Origin: Beta vulgaris subsp. vulgaris
Lineage: Eukaryota; Streptophyta; Magnoliopsida; Caryophyllales; Amaranthaceae
Reading direction: 5' to 3'
Assembly: GCF_026745355.1 (NCBI RefSeq)
Contig: NC_079206.1
Location: forward strand, 9,510,031-9,574,030
DNA: 64,000 bases
Below are positions 10,428-21,297 of the stretch, one piece after another. The stretch's first letter is position 1; each line of letters begins with the position of its first letter. The translations under genes were made by a program, and so were the position numbers. The notes beneath the pieces are model-generated. The model saw nothing but the letters and a program-made list of their open reading frames with translations. It was not told where the DNA came from and did not search any database.

Positions 10428-11270
10428 CAGGGGCGGATCTATTAAGTAACAAATATATATACAAATCGCTAGTAATATATTAATGATGTATTCACTTGGC
10501 GCAGTGGTAACATCATTATTTTGAGACACGGAGGTCTTAGGTTCGAATACTTGTGGTAACATTTTGTTGTTTAACTACCTACTTTAGTTCATTTTCTTTT
10601 TTTTCTTTTTCTTTTATTTCTTTTTTTTTTCTTTTTCTTTAATTTTCTTTATGCCCTAATCTTTTCCATCTTCCACACTTACACTTGTCAATGTGAAAAA
10701 TATAATACTTCATATTACAACAAACTTTATTCTAGTTATAGTTGCTTTTCATTATATTATAAAAAAATCACACTCTCGTAAATTTCGAATAAAAAGGTTC
10801 AACTTTTTATAAATCACATATTACAAAGAGAAACTTCTTGAATTTCTTTTTTTAGAAAATACCCATGTATTAATCCATTTTCTGTGCAATATTTTGAATA
10901 TTTTTTTTCTTCTCAAAATGTAGCTTTGAATTATTTTTATTGTATATTGTACATTTGTACCCCTATCTTAAATCAACGTTAAATTTTTCATTAGTTTCTT
11001 ATTTTAGTTCTTCAGACTTACATTATCAGAGAGAGAAAATTCTTCGGCTTTAAAAGGGTCGGAAGTAGGGTACATAGAATTTTTAAGGGAAGAACTCTCA
11101 CATAATGTAAGTCTAAAGAATATAGTATTATGAACCATATAATAATATAGTATCGTATTTTTAACAGGGTTATAAGTGTAGGTTAATGTGAATTATGTTC
11201 TAGTATTATGAACCGTTTTTTATTAGTTATATTATGCTACCCCTGATTGAAAATCCTGGCTCCGCCACTG
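10428..11270. mobile_element. non-autonomous hAT transposon
   Basis: Ends are CAGGGGCGGATCT and the complement of GGCTCCGCCACTG (CAGTGGCGGAGCC), the typical plant hAT terminus. A perfect 8-bp duplication GTTACTGT flanks it at 10420-10427 and 11271-11278, as hAT transposases produce. No transposase frame is present in the 843 bp. A tRNA-like promoter segment lies near the left end. Confidence 0.88.
10487..10560 (+). repeat. tRNA-like (SINE-type) promoter segment inside the hAT element
   Basis: Box A-like TGGCGCAGTGG at 10497-10507 and box B-like GGTTCGAATAC at 10540-10550, 32 bp apart, as in tRNA genes and tRNA-derived SINEs. No cloverleaf acceptor stem is seen, so this is a SINE relic rather than a tRNA gene. 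A T/C-rich tract follows at 10590-10660. Confidence 0.5.
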
Positions 11271-11337
11271 GTTACTGTGTACCGAGCTCCGATTTCATTT
11301 CCTTTAAATTGGGCAAAGTATATGTAAAGGAGAGAAA

Positions 11338-11646
11338 TACTTTATGAATCACCTTATTATTAGTTGGTATTCAGTGCAATGTAAAGGCTAAAGTTAATGC
11401 CCATGTTGCCACTTGCCAGTTGCCAGGATATGTCAATTTTGAAGCCGGTAAGATGTGAATGATTATTATTAATTGTCACAGGTTCAGTCATAACTGCAGA
11501 TGACAGCAGGTGAAATGGTAAAACAGGCTGCAAGAGTTTTGAAGGAAGTGGTATTCCCTGTGAAAAGCTTGATGAGATTTGTGTGTCGAATTAGATCCTT
11601 TGTAAATTTGATGTTTCCGTAACCTTAATTTGTTTTGGAAGAGACT
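11338..11646. other. intergenic DNA, nothing recognised
   Basis: No frame or repeat end that I can support. Confidence 0.4.
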
Positions 11647-11847
11647 CTAAACGATAGAAGTAGTACAATTAAGGCAAGAATTAGATGAAGTTGGACGCTC
11701 ACACTCTCGAATGTAACTAGCCTTGCATGAACATGCTCTTGCAATTAGGTGCCTGTGCTTCCATTCCACTCTTCCATTTTGTTGTAGAACTCTTGCTACT
11801 CTTAAGTTGCGCGTCATCACTCGGTTATTAATCAGTGTTTCATGCAT
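11647..11847 (-). pseudogene. copia integrase relic
   Basis: The minus-strand frame contains QQNGRVEWKHRHLIA, close to the PQQNGRxERKHRH motif around the catalytic Glu of copia integrases. The Glu-Arg pair of the family is changed to Glu-Trp here and the flanking sequence is scrambled. It is about 60 residues long with no adjoining reverse transcriptase or LTR recognised. It is a decayed fragment. Confidence 0.55.
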
Positions 11848-12095
11848 TTTGTTCGATTAAACCATTATACTGATCAACACGGTACCCCGACCATATAAGA
11901 ATTAATGGGGATTGGCTAGTTATGTACAACCTTTTCGGCCAGAAAGGTAGGAACCCCCATTTTTGTGTTACTGGCTAGGTCTTCCCCCAGAAGACCAGAA
12001 CCAATGCCAAACTTTTTTACTATCATTTTGACTTAGCTCCTTTAAATAAGTCTAAGTGCGTAAAGAATAAAGGGTCCTTTACTTGGACACCAGCC

Positions 12096-13114
12096 TGTCA
12101 CGGATGGCATTCCATGCCCCACAGCATCGCTGGGAAGCGACAGTGGGATAGGGTGCCTTGTGCTGGCCCGACGAAGGCTAAAAACGCCACAAGGCGTCTG
12201 GTGGGCCAAACGAGCTCCAAATAGGCTCAAATTTGGGGGTCCACCATATTTTGGGCCAATGAAGATAATGGTTGAGCCAAATTTTTCATTTGAGGCCCAA
12301 AAACAGGCGATGGTGCACGGACATTCTCGGTGGTGCATCAGAAGCTTCTAGAAGAGCCTAGCAAGGTCTTAGAGGTGAGTTTCTACGCTAGGGTACTTCT
12401 AGAATGTATCTAGTGTTTTCATTGCTGTAAATATGTGTTGTAATGTGTCTAGTTTGTTCTAGGACAGCATGTATGTAGAACCCTCCAATTGTCGGATCAC
12501 TTACAATACACGGCTGTACGAAGGAAGGGCTTGGGTTAGGAGGGTTTTAAATATGATTCTTTTCCCTTATTTATTCAATGAAAAATTCGAGACGAAAAAG
12601 GAACCCCTCTTTTCGACTGGGAAATGCGAGTCTCTTTTGTCCACTTTCTTTATCCCCCGCCCCCTTCAAAATGAGAAAAAAGGTCACAAGAGTGACTTCT
12701 TATTCCCGTGTTTGATCTCTTCCATCCCTGCCCTGCTCGTTGTCACCTATGTTGAAGAAAGGTTTTGAACCCTGTAGAGAATGAAGAAGGGCCAAGGATC
12801 TTCCTAGGAGGTGCGGAATATTCTAGAATTTAGGAAAAGGAGGGATGGAGGCCTATAAATATGCATCCTCATTCATTTGTACACATTATTTAACACTTGT
12901 AATTTCTCTCAAGCAATCTATGAGCTGTGTCTTAAACTCTCTCTTGCTTACATACTTTGCTTAGCCATCTTTTCCATACTTAGCCAATTTCGTAGCACAC
13001 TTAGCTTAGCCAAGCTAGCCAAGCCCAGTACTCGGGTGCCTTGACTTGCCTTCCGACGGGACTGTGAAGTAAGTAGGCCACTTATAGCGACTAGGGAAGA
13101 GTCCGTACGTGACA
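12096..13114 (+). mobile_element. solo LTR, 1.0 kb
   Basis: Begins TGTCACGGATGG and ends CCGTACGTGACA, so the TGTCACG/CGTGACA termini are a perfect 7-bp inverted repeat. AGCC lies on both outer sides (12092-12095 and 13115-13118), a 4-bp target duplication. Near the end is a TATA-like GCCTATAAATATG (about 12851) as in an LTR promoter. No internal gag-pol follows, so this is a solo LTR left by recombination. The lineage is probably Ty3/gypsy, which I infer from length and style only. The open frames inside show no domain. Confidence 0.65.
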
Positions 13115-13118
13115 AGCC

Positions 13119-13640
13119 GCTCAAGGAGCTTTTAAAGCTCTCAAAGATAAGTTAAATGAAGCATCTATGTTGAATATGGGCCTGGGTCGTGCTCCTCATA
13201 AGGAGAGACAATCCACTTGACAAGACGATGGAGGTTGCACCATAAATAAACCATGTGGCAATAAGGGGAATAATCTCTTTGTATTATAAGGTGAACTCAT
13301 CACTCCTCTTTTATCAATGCGGGACATTCAGATGTGTTGTGCGCTATACACCATAGCTTCAACACTTCTTCTCACATGTTGAAGTAAATTAACGGTCCCA
13401 CCTATGGCCTAGCCATGCTAAGAATTAGGTTGAAGTGTTTTGTTTGTTGAGTTATATTGCTCTAAACATTGTATATACAACCTAAATCAGGAAACTAACT
13501 CCCACTACATATACAAGGGAAAGATATGCAGCATATATAAAGTGTGAAGTGGTTTTTGGCGGCTAAAATCATCATAATAAAGCCCCATTAAACGAGTGTA
13601 ATATTCATGAACAGACATAGATGGATCGAGATTGCTTACA
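13119..13640. other. intergenic DNA, possibly LTR-derived
   Basis: No gene. The segment TATCAATGCGGGACATTC (about 13313) resembles a sequence frequent in plant LTRs, but no boundary could be set. Confidence 0.3.
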
Positions 13641-14358
13641 AGAAATTATGAAAATTGAAGTTGTTGCAGGCGAGGGTTGTTAGCCACACTACAGACACAT
13701 AATCGTTTCTCCCTATTTATGGATCTAATCTAAAACATACCGCGGTCATAAATCGTCAAACCCAAGGGAAGATCAATTCGAATAACTAGGCTATGTTGTG
13801 TTTTGAAATAATATTCTAAAACCCAATTAATTATCGTCCATGATGATTATTTGTAAATTAAACCCGTAAAACGTTTTAAGTCCATTTTAAAAGCCTAATT
13901 AGATATTTATTATTTTAATAAATATTTTCATAAATGCTTTTATTATCTTTAAGGATTAAGGAATACTTTGAACATAAATCAGATTCTGCATCCAGTAAAA
14001 TTCACGGATAAAATAACATATTCAAAGCACGCATTGAATCAAAAATTGAATATGCTAGAAAATGCGTGGGACGCGGCGGCTGCGCTCAACGTGCCACGTG
14101 AGTCCAGCGCATTGGCCAGAATGCGTCCAACGCGGCAATGAGCGCCTGATACGTCGACTTGTGACTCATACAGAATCCTGCTTCTGACGCAAGTCTTATG
14201 TGAGACGCGAGTTACTTTTCTATCTTTTAAAAACGAGTTTACACATGTTCAAACCTGATTGTGCAAACCTCGTCAGACGCGCTAATCTGCACCTGACGCG
14301 TGGCCTTGCGCCTGCCACGTCGGACTGCGCCTGATGTAATAGGCGCGTGCATCGCAGT

Positions 14359-14368
14359 TTTGTCTGCC
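14359..14368 (+). promoter_or_regulatory. TATA box of the probable Tat-type LTR
   Basis: CCTATAAATACAGG follows directly on a CpG-rich segment and precedes an A/T-rich leader, the arrangement of an LTR promoter. Confidence 0.4.
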
Positions 14369-16051
14369 TATAAATACAGGCTAATTTCCCGAATCAAACT
14401 CGTTTTTTGGTTATTTTTTACGAGTACAAAATACTTACGAATACTTACGAATCCTATTACGAATTTCCAAATACTTAAACACTTTCAATACATCAAATCA
14501 ATTTCCAGTTCCTAGTTCCACGATTGCTGCGCCTGAAAGTCTTTACGCTTTTCGATCTAAACTGCATAGGTATAATCCGGAAAATCCTTGAATAATCAAT
14601 TATATTTATTGTCTTTAAGTTACTAATAGTTTTTGTCATGATGTAGATCTATAATTGATAATCGCGATTATTTGTAAATTATAACCCTTTTATTATTCTT
14701 ATATATAATATTCCTAATTTGTCCTATGTATGATCTTTATCACCCACATGTTATTATTGCGAAACAAGACTTATAGAACTGTTGTAATATTAATCAGATT
14801 AATTTGTACAACCTGCTAGGTCCCCTATAAATTGATTGCATAATAACATATCACTAAAAAATAGTCTTTTATGTGTTTAATGTAGACTAAATATTTTTAG
14901 GGTGTATAAAAATATTTTGTGGTTATTATTTTGCATAAAACTTGACATGAATCGACATCTAGTAGAGGCCAACAATGGGCAAAATGGTTCTTGACTATGA
15001 TTGTACCCTTACCCCCGAACTCAATTTTTGGTTCATTTTGACTACCTATGGAGTCTAGATGGGAAAATCTACACTGGATAAGTCCCTAATTTGTCCCTAC
15101 GGTTTCCCATATCCGATAAGGTTTATGAGTCTTCCTTTAAAGACTTGTTGGCGACTTTAAAATATTTTGAATACAAAAACCTTTAGGGGGCGTTTGGTTC
15201 GCGCAGGGGTAAGGGAAAGGAATCCAGAAAGGGTTACAAGGAGAAAGAAAAGGAATGACCTTGATTTTGCCTGTCTGTTTGGTTCCAACCCTGAAAGGGA
15301 ATGATATACTCGCTCCTTGATTCCCTTTGTGACTGTTTGGTTTTTTAAGAAAGGGAATCAGCCAGTTTATTAGATTATAGTTGTTTTGACTTATGATTGT
15401 ATTCATTCAACCTGTTTTACAATATAAAGTTCAAAATACTATTTGAACAAAATACCATTTTGAAATTTGCTTATGATCAAATTTGTTTACATTGCTGCTT
15501 CATTTCACGAAAAGTTCAAAATACCATTTTTTAGCAATGTTAATACCAACTAAAACCACAACAAAACACTTGTCTAAAACACAAAACATGTCTACAAATA
15601 AACATAACAAAGTTTTAATGTATTTCAAATACATTCCAGCTCAAAATAACATTTCTTAGCCATGCTAAAAACACCACAAAATACTTGTCCAAAACAAATA
15701 ACATTGGCCTACAAACAACCATAACAAAGTTTTCAAAAACTACAATGCAATTACTAGTAGTCTTCCATAAACTCATGCATTGCCATCATTTCCACCAAGA
15801 AGACCTTTGACAAATATGCCTTTTAAAGCATCTGGACACTTGAAAAACATCAACAACTTGTGTGGTTGTGCAGTTAAGATTTGAGCTACTTCCAAAGCTT
15901 GTTGGGGACTTACACCTTCCAAAGAGAGTAGTTCATCTAGCACTTTTTCACTCTTTTCAGCTACTTGTTGTCACGTTCATCCGCACGGGACATCACATTA
16001 GCCATGGTGGAGAGATGAAATTCATGTCTTTCATAAAAGATTGCAAGCTAG

Positions 16052-16874
16052 CTAATTCAGAACCAGCACACTTTCACTGTCTTTCCTACTTCGCTTAGAA
16101 GTGTTTTCTCTTTTCACTTTCTTTGATGGAGGGGCAGATTCAATCGTTTGAGTTCCATTACCACTAGTAATAGTATCATCATCATTATCATCATCATCAC
16201 TTGAATCAACCATAACTTGCATAGGAGCAGATTTCTCCATATTTCCAATAGCATCAACAAAACCCTCAGTCGGTTTCCCAGTGGCATAATCCTTGCCATA
16301 AATCTCCATCATTGCATTTAAATGAGGAAAAAACATCTCCATACAAGTTTCTGCAGTTTGGATGAATCTAATAAGTTAACAAATGAAGTTGCAATAAATT
16401 ATTTATATGAAAAAAAAATTCTATATAAGTTATCAAATTTTAGGTTCATACCTTGCAGTACTCATCATAGACTGGCCTCTCCACAAAATTCATGTGTCTC
16501 TTATCATCTTACTTGAACCCACTTGTGTTTAGCATTTGAACAATAGCTCTGAACTTGGTCACAAGTTTTTTGAGCCTAGAATCAATGTGTGGTAAAGCAT
16601 TTAAACCACATCCAAGAATAGCCTTGCCAATGACCTCTTCCAAGCGAGTCATGTAACCATTCCTAAAGCCATTATCACATTTCCAATGGGGATCAGAAGC
16701 TAAGTGAGACAAAGCAGCTACAAGAGCTTTATCTTCTTCCGGAGTCCAAAAGCGTTTGTTTTTCCCTCTTCCACCTCCACTAGCAATACTTTCATCTATC
16801 ATGCTACATAATTGAAACAACATAATACAAAACAAAAATGCTAACTCATCATTATCAAAGAAAATCAATACCAT
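16052..16874 (-). pseudogene. Harbinger MYB/SANT-like accessory protein, broken
   Basis: The first part (16509-16874) contains a MYB/SANT-like domain, with WTPEEDKALVAAL followed by HIDSRLKKLVTKF. This is the partner protein that brings the Harbinger transposase to the nucleus and to the element ends. An in-frame TAA (16509-16511) lies where relatives have Trp in SGFxWDD, and the frame then continues to 16453 (...VERPVYDEYCK), followed by a GTATGA splice donor. A second exon to about 16052 reads ...FPHLNAMMEIYGKDYATGK, an Asp-rich stretch and a basic KKVKR tail. The single nonsense codon makes this copy non-functional unless it is read through. Confidence 0.8.
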
Positions 16875-16993
16875 CCAAGATTCTAAAAGAAATACAAGAG
16901 TAAATTCAATTCATACAAACTAAAGCAAAGGTTAATTTAAACATGACAAGTAGCCTAAATGATACAAACTAAAACAAGTTCACACTAAATGTT

Positions 16994-18447
16994 TCAAATA
17001 TCAAAGAAAAACATAAACAATATCCTTCGGTGTCTAGCTCTCCAATCGTTGAACATGCTTTGAGCCAATGAATTTCTCCAATTTGTCCAAGGGTCCGATA
17101 CATTAATGGAGGTTATGTACTCTACCTCCTCCTCTTCTTCATCACCATCACTATCATCACCATCACTCTTGATTTCTTCATATAACTCATCATCATCAAA
17201 TGAGGTGTATTTCTTTACCAAGTTATGTAACAAAGCACATGCAAGCACAATACGACCATATGTTAGTAAACTAAACCAAGAAGGACTTCTAAGAATTGCC
17301 CATCTTCCCTTGAGTTAGCTGAAGCATCGTTCAATTACATTTCTAGCTTGTGCATATGCTTTTTGTTGAAATATTCCTCAAAATTTTGAGGTTGGTGAGG
17401 ACCATTATTCCACTCTCTAAGATGATAAAGATGCCCTCTATATGGTGCAAGGAATCCCTCTCCATTAGTATAGCCACCATCACATAAGTAATAACAACCA
17501 TAAGACATTAAAAAACAACATTTCTTATTACACTCACTCGTGTAAGTTAAGCTAAACTTAATTAAAAAAATTTATTAAGTAAATTACCTTTTGGCACTTT
17601 CAAACTAGGTCTAGATATAGCATCTCGAAGAATACGACCATCATGTGCTGATCCCTCCCAACCAGGTGGGACATATATAAACTCTATCTCAGGTGAGCAC
17701 ACTCCCAATACATTCATAGCAAGGTTACCTTTCCTTGTACGATATCTAGACCGATCCTCGGAAGGTACAGTTACACTGATCATTTTACCATCAAGTGCAC
17801 CTAAACAATTCTAGAATAAAAGAAAATACCATTTTAGATCAAGTGTGATATGTCTACTATGCTTAAGTAACAAGAGTTTGTTTATTGTACCTGAAATACT
17901 TCCACCTATCATCATTGCAATCCTCTGGTATTGGTGTAGGTTTCTTAAGCAACACATCATGCAATTTCAAGATTCCCCTTAAACAAGCATTAAATTGTCT
18001 ACTAACAGTTTCACCACTTCTATAAAAATGTGCACCTATCATTCTATTCTTTTTATGGTGAGCTATAATATATAAGAATCTGACAAAAATCTCTTCCAAA
18101 CACATATTTTTTGTACCACTTAAACCCCCTACATCTCTAACCATTTCAAGAAGTGCACCAAATGTTCTCCTATTAATTCGAAGAAAGTTTATACACAAAG
18201 TGTCACTTTCCTTAATCATTCTATTCAATTTATACATTCTCCTCTTTCTTCTAGTTCGTTTATCTAATGTTAGATGTTGAGAATCATGTATGCTTTTCCT
18301 AATTATGTACCATATTAAATGTAGCAATATAACACAATTAATTAAAATAATGACGAATCGAATAAAGTCCAAATCTCTCCTCCTTCTCAACGAAAGACCA
18401 ATATGAGCCATTTGCTGTAGAAAAGAACATAAACAACACCATATCAT
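16994..18447 (-). pseudogene. PIF/Harbinger DDE transposase, broken
   Basis: The exon ending at 17891 (donor GTACAA) carries the N-terminal helix-turn-helix-like part (RTFGALLEMVRDVGGL). The next exon, about 17588-17810, carries GALDGKMISVTVP with the first catalytic Asp, then RYRTRKGNLAMNVLGV and PPGWEGSAHDGR. The third region carries CDGGYTNGEGFLAPYRG with the second Asp, then the RNVIERCF motif with the catalytic Glu and the C-terminal ACALLHNLVKKY. The third region contains a one-base frameshift near 17350 and an in-frame TAA at 17315-17317. No clean splice acceptor is visible before CDGGY. All three catalytic acidic residues are still encoded. Produces the cut-and-paste enzyme in intact relatives. 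Confidence 0.85.
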
Positions 18448-19002
18448 TTGCCTATTTCATGTAATATAATTCACAAGTTTATATAGTTCTCTTCCTTAAC
18501 TTCATCATCTAAATAAATGCAATTTACTACACATTAATAAGACAAGACAGAGGAATGAAAAAGGCAAAAAAATTCTTCATCTTTCCTTCATGTCAACATG
18601 TGGAAACCCTTTCTCCATAAGCTGAATCCCTTTTCAACTGAACACCCCACCCTCGACCACAATCTCAGGAGAGCACAGTGGAAGAACAAGAAATTTCGAG
18701 ACAAGCGCATAAGAGCAAATAGGCCAATCACTGAAAAGCTGAGTCCACTTCTAAATTCATTGAATTTTATTTGATTGCCAAGTTTCCTAATCAACTTAGA
18801 GGACTTTGGGGGCAATATAATAGGAAAAATAGGTAAAGGGTTTCATTAAAGTGGTGAAACAAACAAAATAAAAGGGTTTCATTAATGGTCTTTCCCTTAC
18901 CCTTTCTTAACACCCCCTAACCAAACGCCCCCTTATAGTGGGGTAGTCAGATTCAAATATGCGATCATCCCATATAGGTGAAATAAAAACACCCCTACAA
19001 TT

Positions 19003-19020
19003 TGGTGACTTCACTGGGGG
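19003..19020 (+). other. primer binding site-like sequence of a Tat/Ogre-type element
   Basis: TGGTGACTTCACTGGGGG starts 3 bp after a CA end. It resembles the tRNA-Arg primer region described for Ogre-like elements, with two or three differences. Confidence 0.4.
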
Positions 19021-21111
19021 AGGATTTTAAAAAATTATTTTTTAAAATGAGTGGGTGAAACTCGAAAAATACGATTAATACTCTTTTTATGCCTTAGAAT
19101 GACATTAAAGTTTTTGCATATCTATGACTATTGTTCAGCCACCATAAGGACAATCTACCTTGCGTCATTAGCTCATGTTCCATGTGTGAGGTCACCCCCG
19201 GGGGGTTTGTGCTTTGTCCTTCCAAAAAACCTTCATGAGTGATAGCGTTGGATCTTAGTCATAAGCAAACCTACCCAATCATATTATTCTATTGTTCTTG
19301 ACTTGAGAACTGGAGTGCGTCCTACATGTGGCCACCTCTTAAAGCAGGGGTACGAAGCGGGGGATCAATCTCTTTGTCATGGACCCTTTCAAAATGAACC
19401 TAAACTTGCTCAATAGTTTCAAACATAGAACTGGAGTTTAGGTTGGAACTTTTACATCCATGTTATATGATATTTGCATGTGATTGCAATTTTTGCCTAT
19501 TATGATCCTGTCAAATTGTCATTATTGTGCTTCATTCCTAAAAATCCCGTCTAAACAAAATCATCAATCGACCAAAGCTTCGCCTAAATCCCCGAAAAAC
19601 ATGTAGGGGGAGTAGTGCGCCAAGCACATTAAGTTGTACCTAACGCACCACTCCCGCACCAGATGCACGACTGTGCACCACACATAGCAGTGTTGCGCGG
19701 CACACAGTCTGTGCATCACATGCTTTTCTTTGATTTATTCGTCGTGGTAGTCGATCCTATGTTCGGTCTGTCTTGGTCATTGTAGGGGTCTCACCTAATT
19801 TAAACAATAAAAATTGGTCTTTTCATGCAAGGTCGAGTCTATCCTAAAAAAATGCATCTAATGAGAAATGGTCATGGTAGAGTTAGGAGTGTCATGCATG
19901 CCTACCTCCTCCATGTTGTTCAACTAATCTTCCCTATCAATTTTACCTTACCATATTCAGTCAATTTTTAAAACTTATATTTTTCAAGATCAATGCTACG
20001 CCCTCTTCTATTCCACCTTTTTCAAAAAGCTTTTACTAAAAATCATCATACAAGACACCGACAAAAAAAATAATTTCAAAATTAATCCATCATCTTTTTT
20101 CTAGCAAATGATAAAAACAAGGGGTTTCTTTCAAAAACCAATTTCGAAAAATTCTAAGCCTAGTCCAAATACCTTCATATAATCTAAATAACTCCATTCA
20201 ATCCATTTGCATTCATTCTAGGCCCATATGCATTAGAGTCCATCTCGCATTCATTTAGGCCCATGTGCATTTCGAGTCAATACATTCGCTAGCATTAGTA
20301 TCGACCTTAGGCCCATATAAGTCTAGCTCATGTCAAAATCTAGACCCAATTGCATCTTTATGTGAACCCTAGTCTATGTCAATCTCAGTCCAAGTCTAAT
20401 CCAAGTCTATGCCAATCCATTTCCATTATCGAGCCAATGTGCATTTTCATGTCTAACTTCGAACCAATATAGGAGTAAGTCCAAAATTAGTTTATTTTTC
20501 TCTTGTTTTGTCTTTTGCTATATGCGTAGTTGTAACAAAACACTTTCTTTGTTCAAATAGGGTTAAGCACAAAAGCAAACAAAGTAGTGGGAAAACAAAA
20601 CTAAAGAGAATTGAATTGGAGAATAGGAAGAAGAAGAAAAGAGAAGAAAGATTGGAACTTGGGGAGAATTTGGGGGGGATTATTTGGGGGGGGGGGGAAT
20701 TTTTGGGATTTTTTTGAGATTAAATGATCACATGACAACTACGTGACCTAGTCAATGCCGGAGTTTATGGTCAACTTTTAGAATCTAGAAAAAGATACTC
20801 TTTTGCAACAAAAAATATGTTAAAAGTTATCTTTTCACAATAAATTTTTATAAGGTATTTTTTCAGAAAAAATATCATTTATAAGATACTTTCTGATATA
20901 AAATCCTTCAAAAACCAACATATATTCAGATGGATTAGGAGCTCCAAAAAGTCTAAGTTTTAGAAGAATGCCTGGTGAGCTGGTGTGGCCGTTGTAATTC
21001 ATAATATTTAGAGAAGCGAGAATGAAGCTCTTTGGAAGCATTGTATCCCAAGTATAAGCAAGAATGTGGACAGAATGAAGTATGAGATTGGAATGCATAT
21101 TTTTGCAGTGT
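19021..21111. other. probable leader of the Tat-type element, no coding frame
   Basis: Non-coding sequence following the primer-site-like motif, as in the long leaders of Ogre-like elements. It holds a GC-richer patch at 19610-19720 and a G-run at about 20676-20697. Repeated GGCCCATRTGCATT words occur at 20220-20300. It is cut at 21112 by the LINE. The minus frame at 20835-21098 has no clear domain. Confidence 0.35.
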
Positions 21112-21297
21112 TACATGCTAAAATGTCAAAAAAAGTGTATCCTCTCTAGAATTTAATCACCAGAGGGAAACCTTGGATTTATGATCTAAGGGCTCTGGGA
21201 GTTAGATTCTGGAGTTTCTCTCTTGTTTGTCCATGGATTCTGGAGTCTACCAAAGCCAGTTCCTCCAGATGAATTTGATGCGGCTCAAGCTCATGAT

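Larger units (their letters stand above)
10275..11337. mobile_element. possible Stowaway-type MITE split by the hAT element
   Basis: Left end CCTCCCTCCTTTTAAAGATA and the complement of the right end (TTCTCTCCTTTACATATACT) are related inverted repeats flanked by TA. Outside the hAT insertion only about 210 bp remain, a normal Stowaway size. The match is imperfect. Confidence 0.35.
15186..18932 (-). mobile_element. PIF/Harbinger DNA transposon with transposase and MYB-like genes
   Basis: Both ends carry GGGGGCGTTTGGTT as a perfect 14-bp inverted repeat, with further similarity inward (GGGTAAGGGAAAG). TTA flanks it at 15183-15185 and 18933-18935, the 3-bp target duplication of the superfamily. 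Both proteins expected for PIF/Harbinger are encoded on the minus strand: a DDE_Tnp_4-type transposase (16994-18447) and a MYB/SANT-like protein (16052-16874). Both are interrupted, so this copy is autonomous in layout but dead. Confidence 0.92.
13641..18999 (+). mobile_element. probable Tat/Ogre-type gypsy LTR, split by Harbinger (left edge uncertain)
   Basis: Immediately right of an ...CCCCTACA end (18999) comes TGGTGACTTCACTGGGGG. This resembles the TGGCGACTCCRCTGGGGA primer-site region that follows the 5' LTR in Ogre-like elements. Upstream is an LTR-like block with a CpG-rich part (14060-14350) and a TATA box (TATAAATACA, 14360). The PIF/Harbinger element at 15186-18932 sits within it. 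The left border is a guess, since no second LTR copy lies in the window. Confidence 0.4.

Noticed and set aside
10497..10550. tRNA gene
   Set aside because: Box A and B are present but no acceptor stem or anticodon arm pairing could be built. SINE-type relic is the better call.
12160..12768. Open frames inside the 1-kb LTR
   Set aside because: No homology recognised. Chance frames in GC-richer LTR sequence.
18588..18815. Minus-strand frame upstream of the Harbinger transposase
   Set aside because: No transposase motif. Probably leader sequence of the transposon.
20835..21098. Copia integrase relic on the minus strand
   Set aside because: Only a weak likeness around LRLFG. Not enough to support a call.
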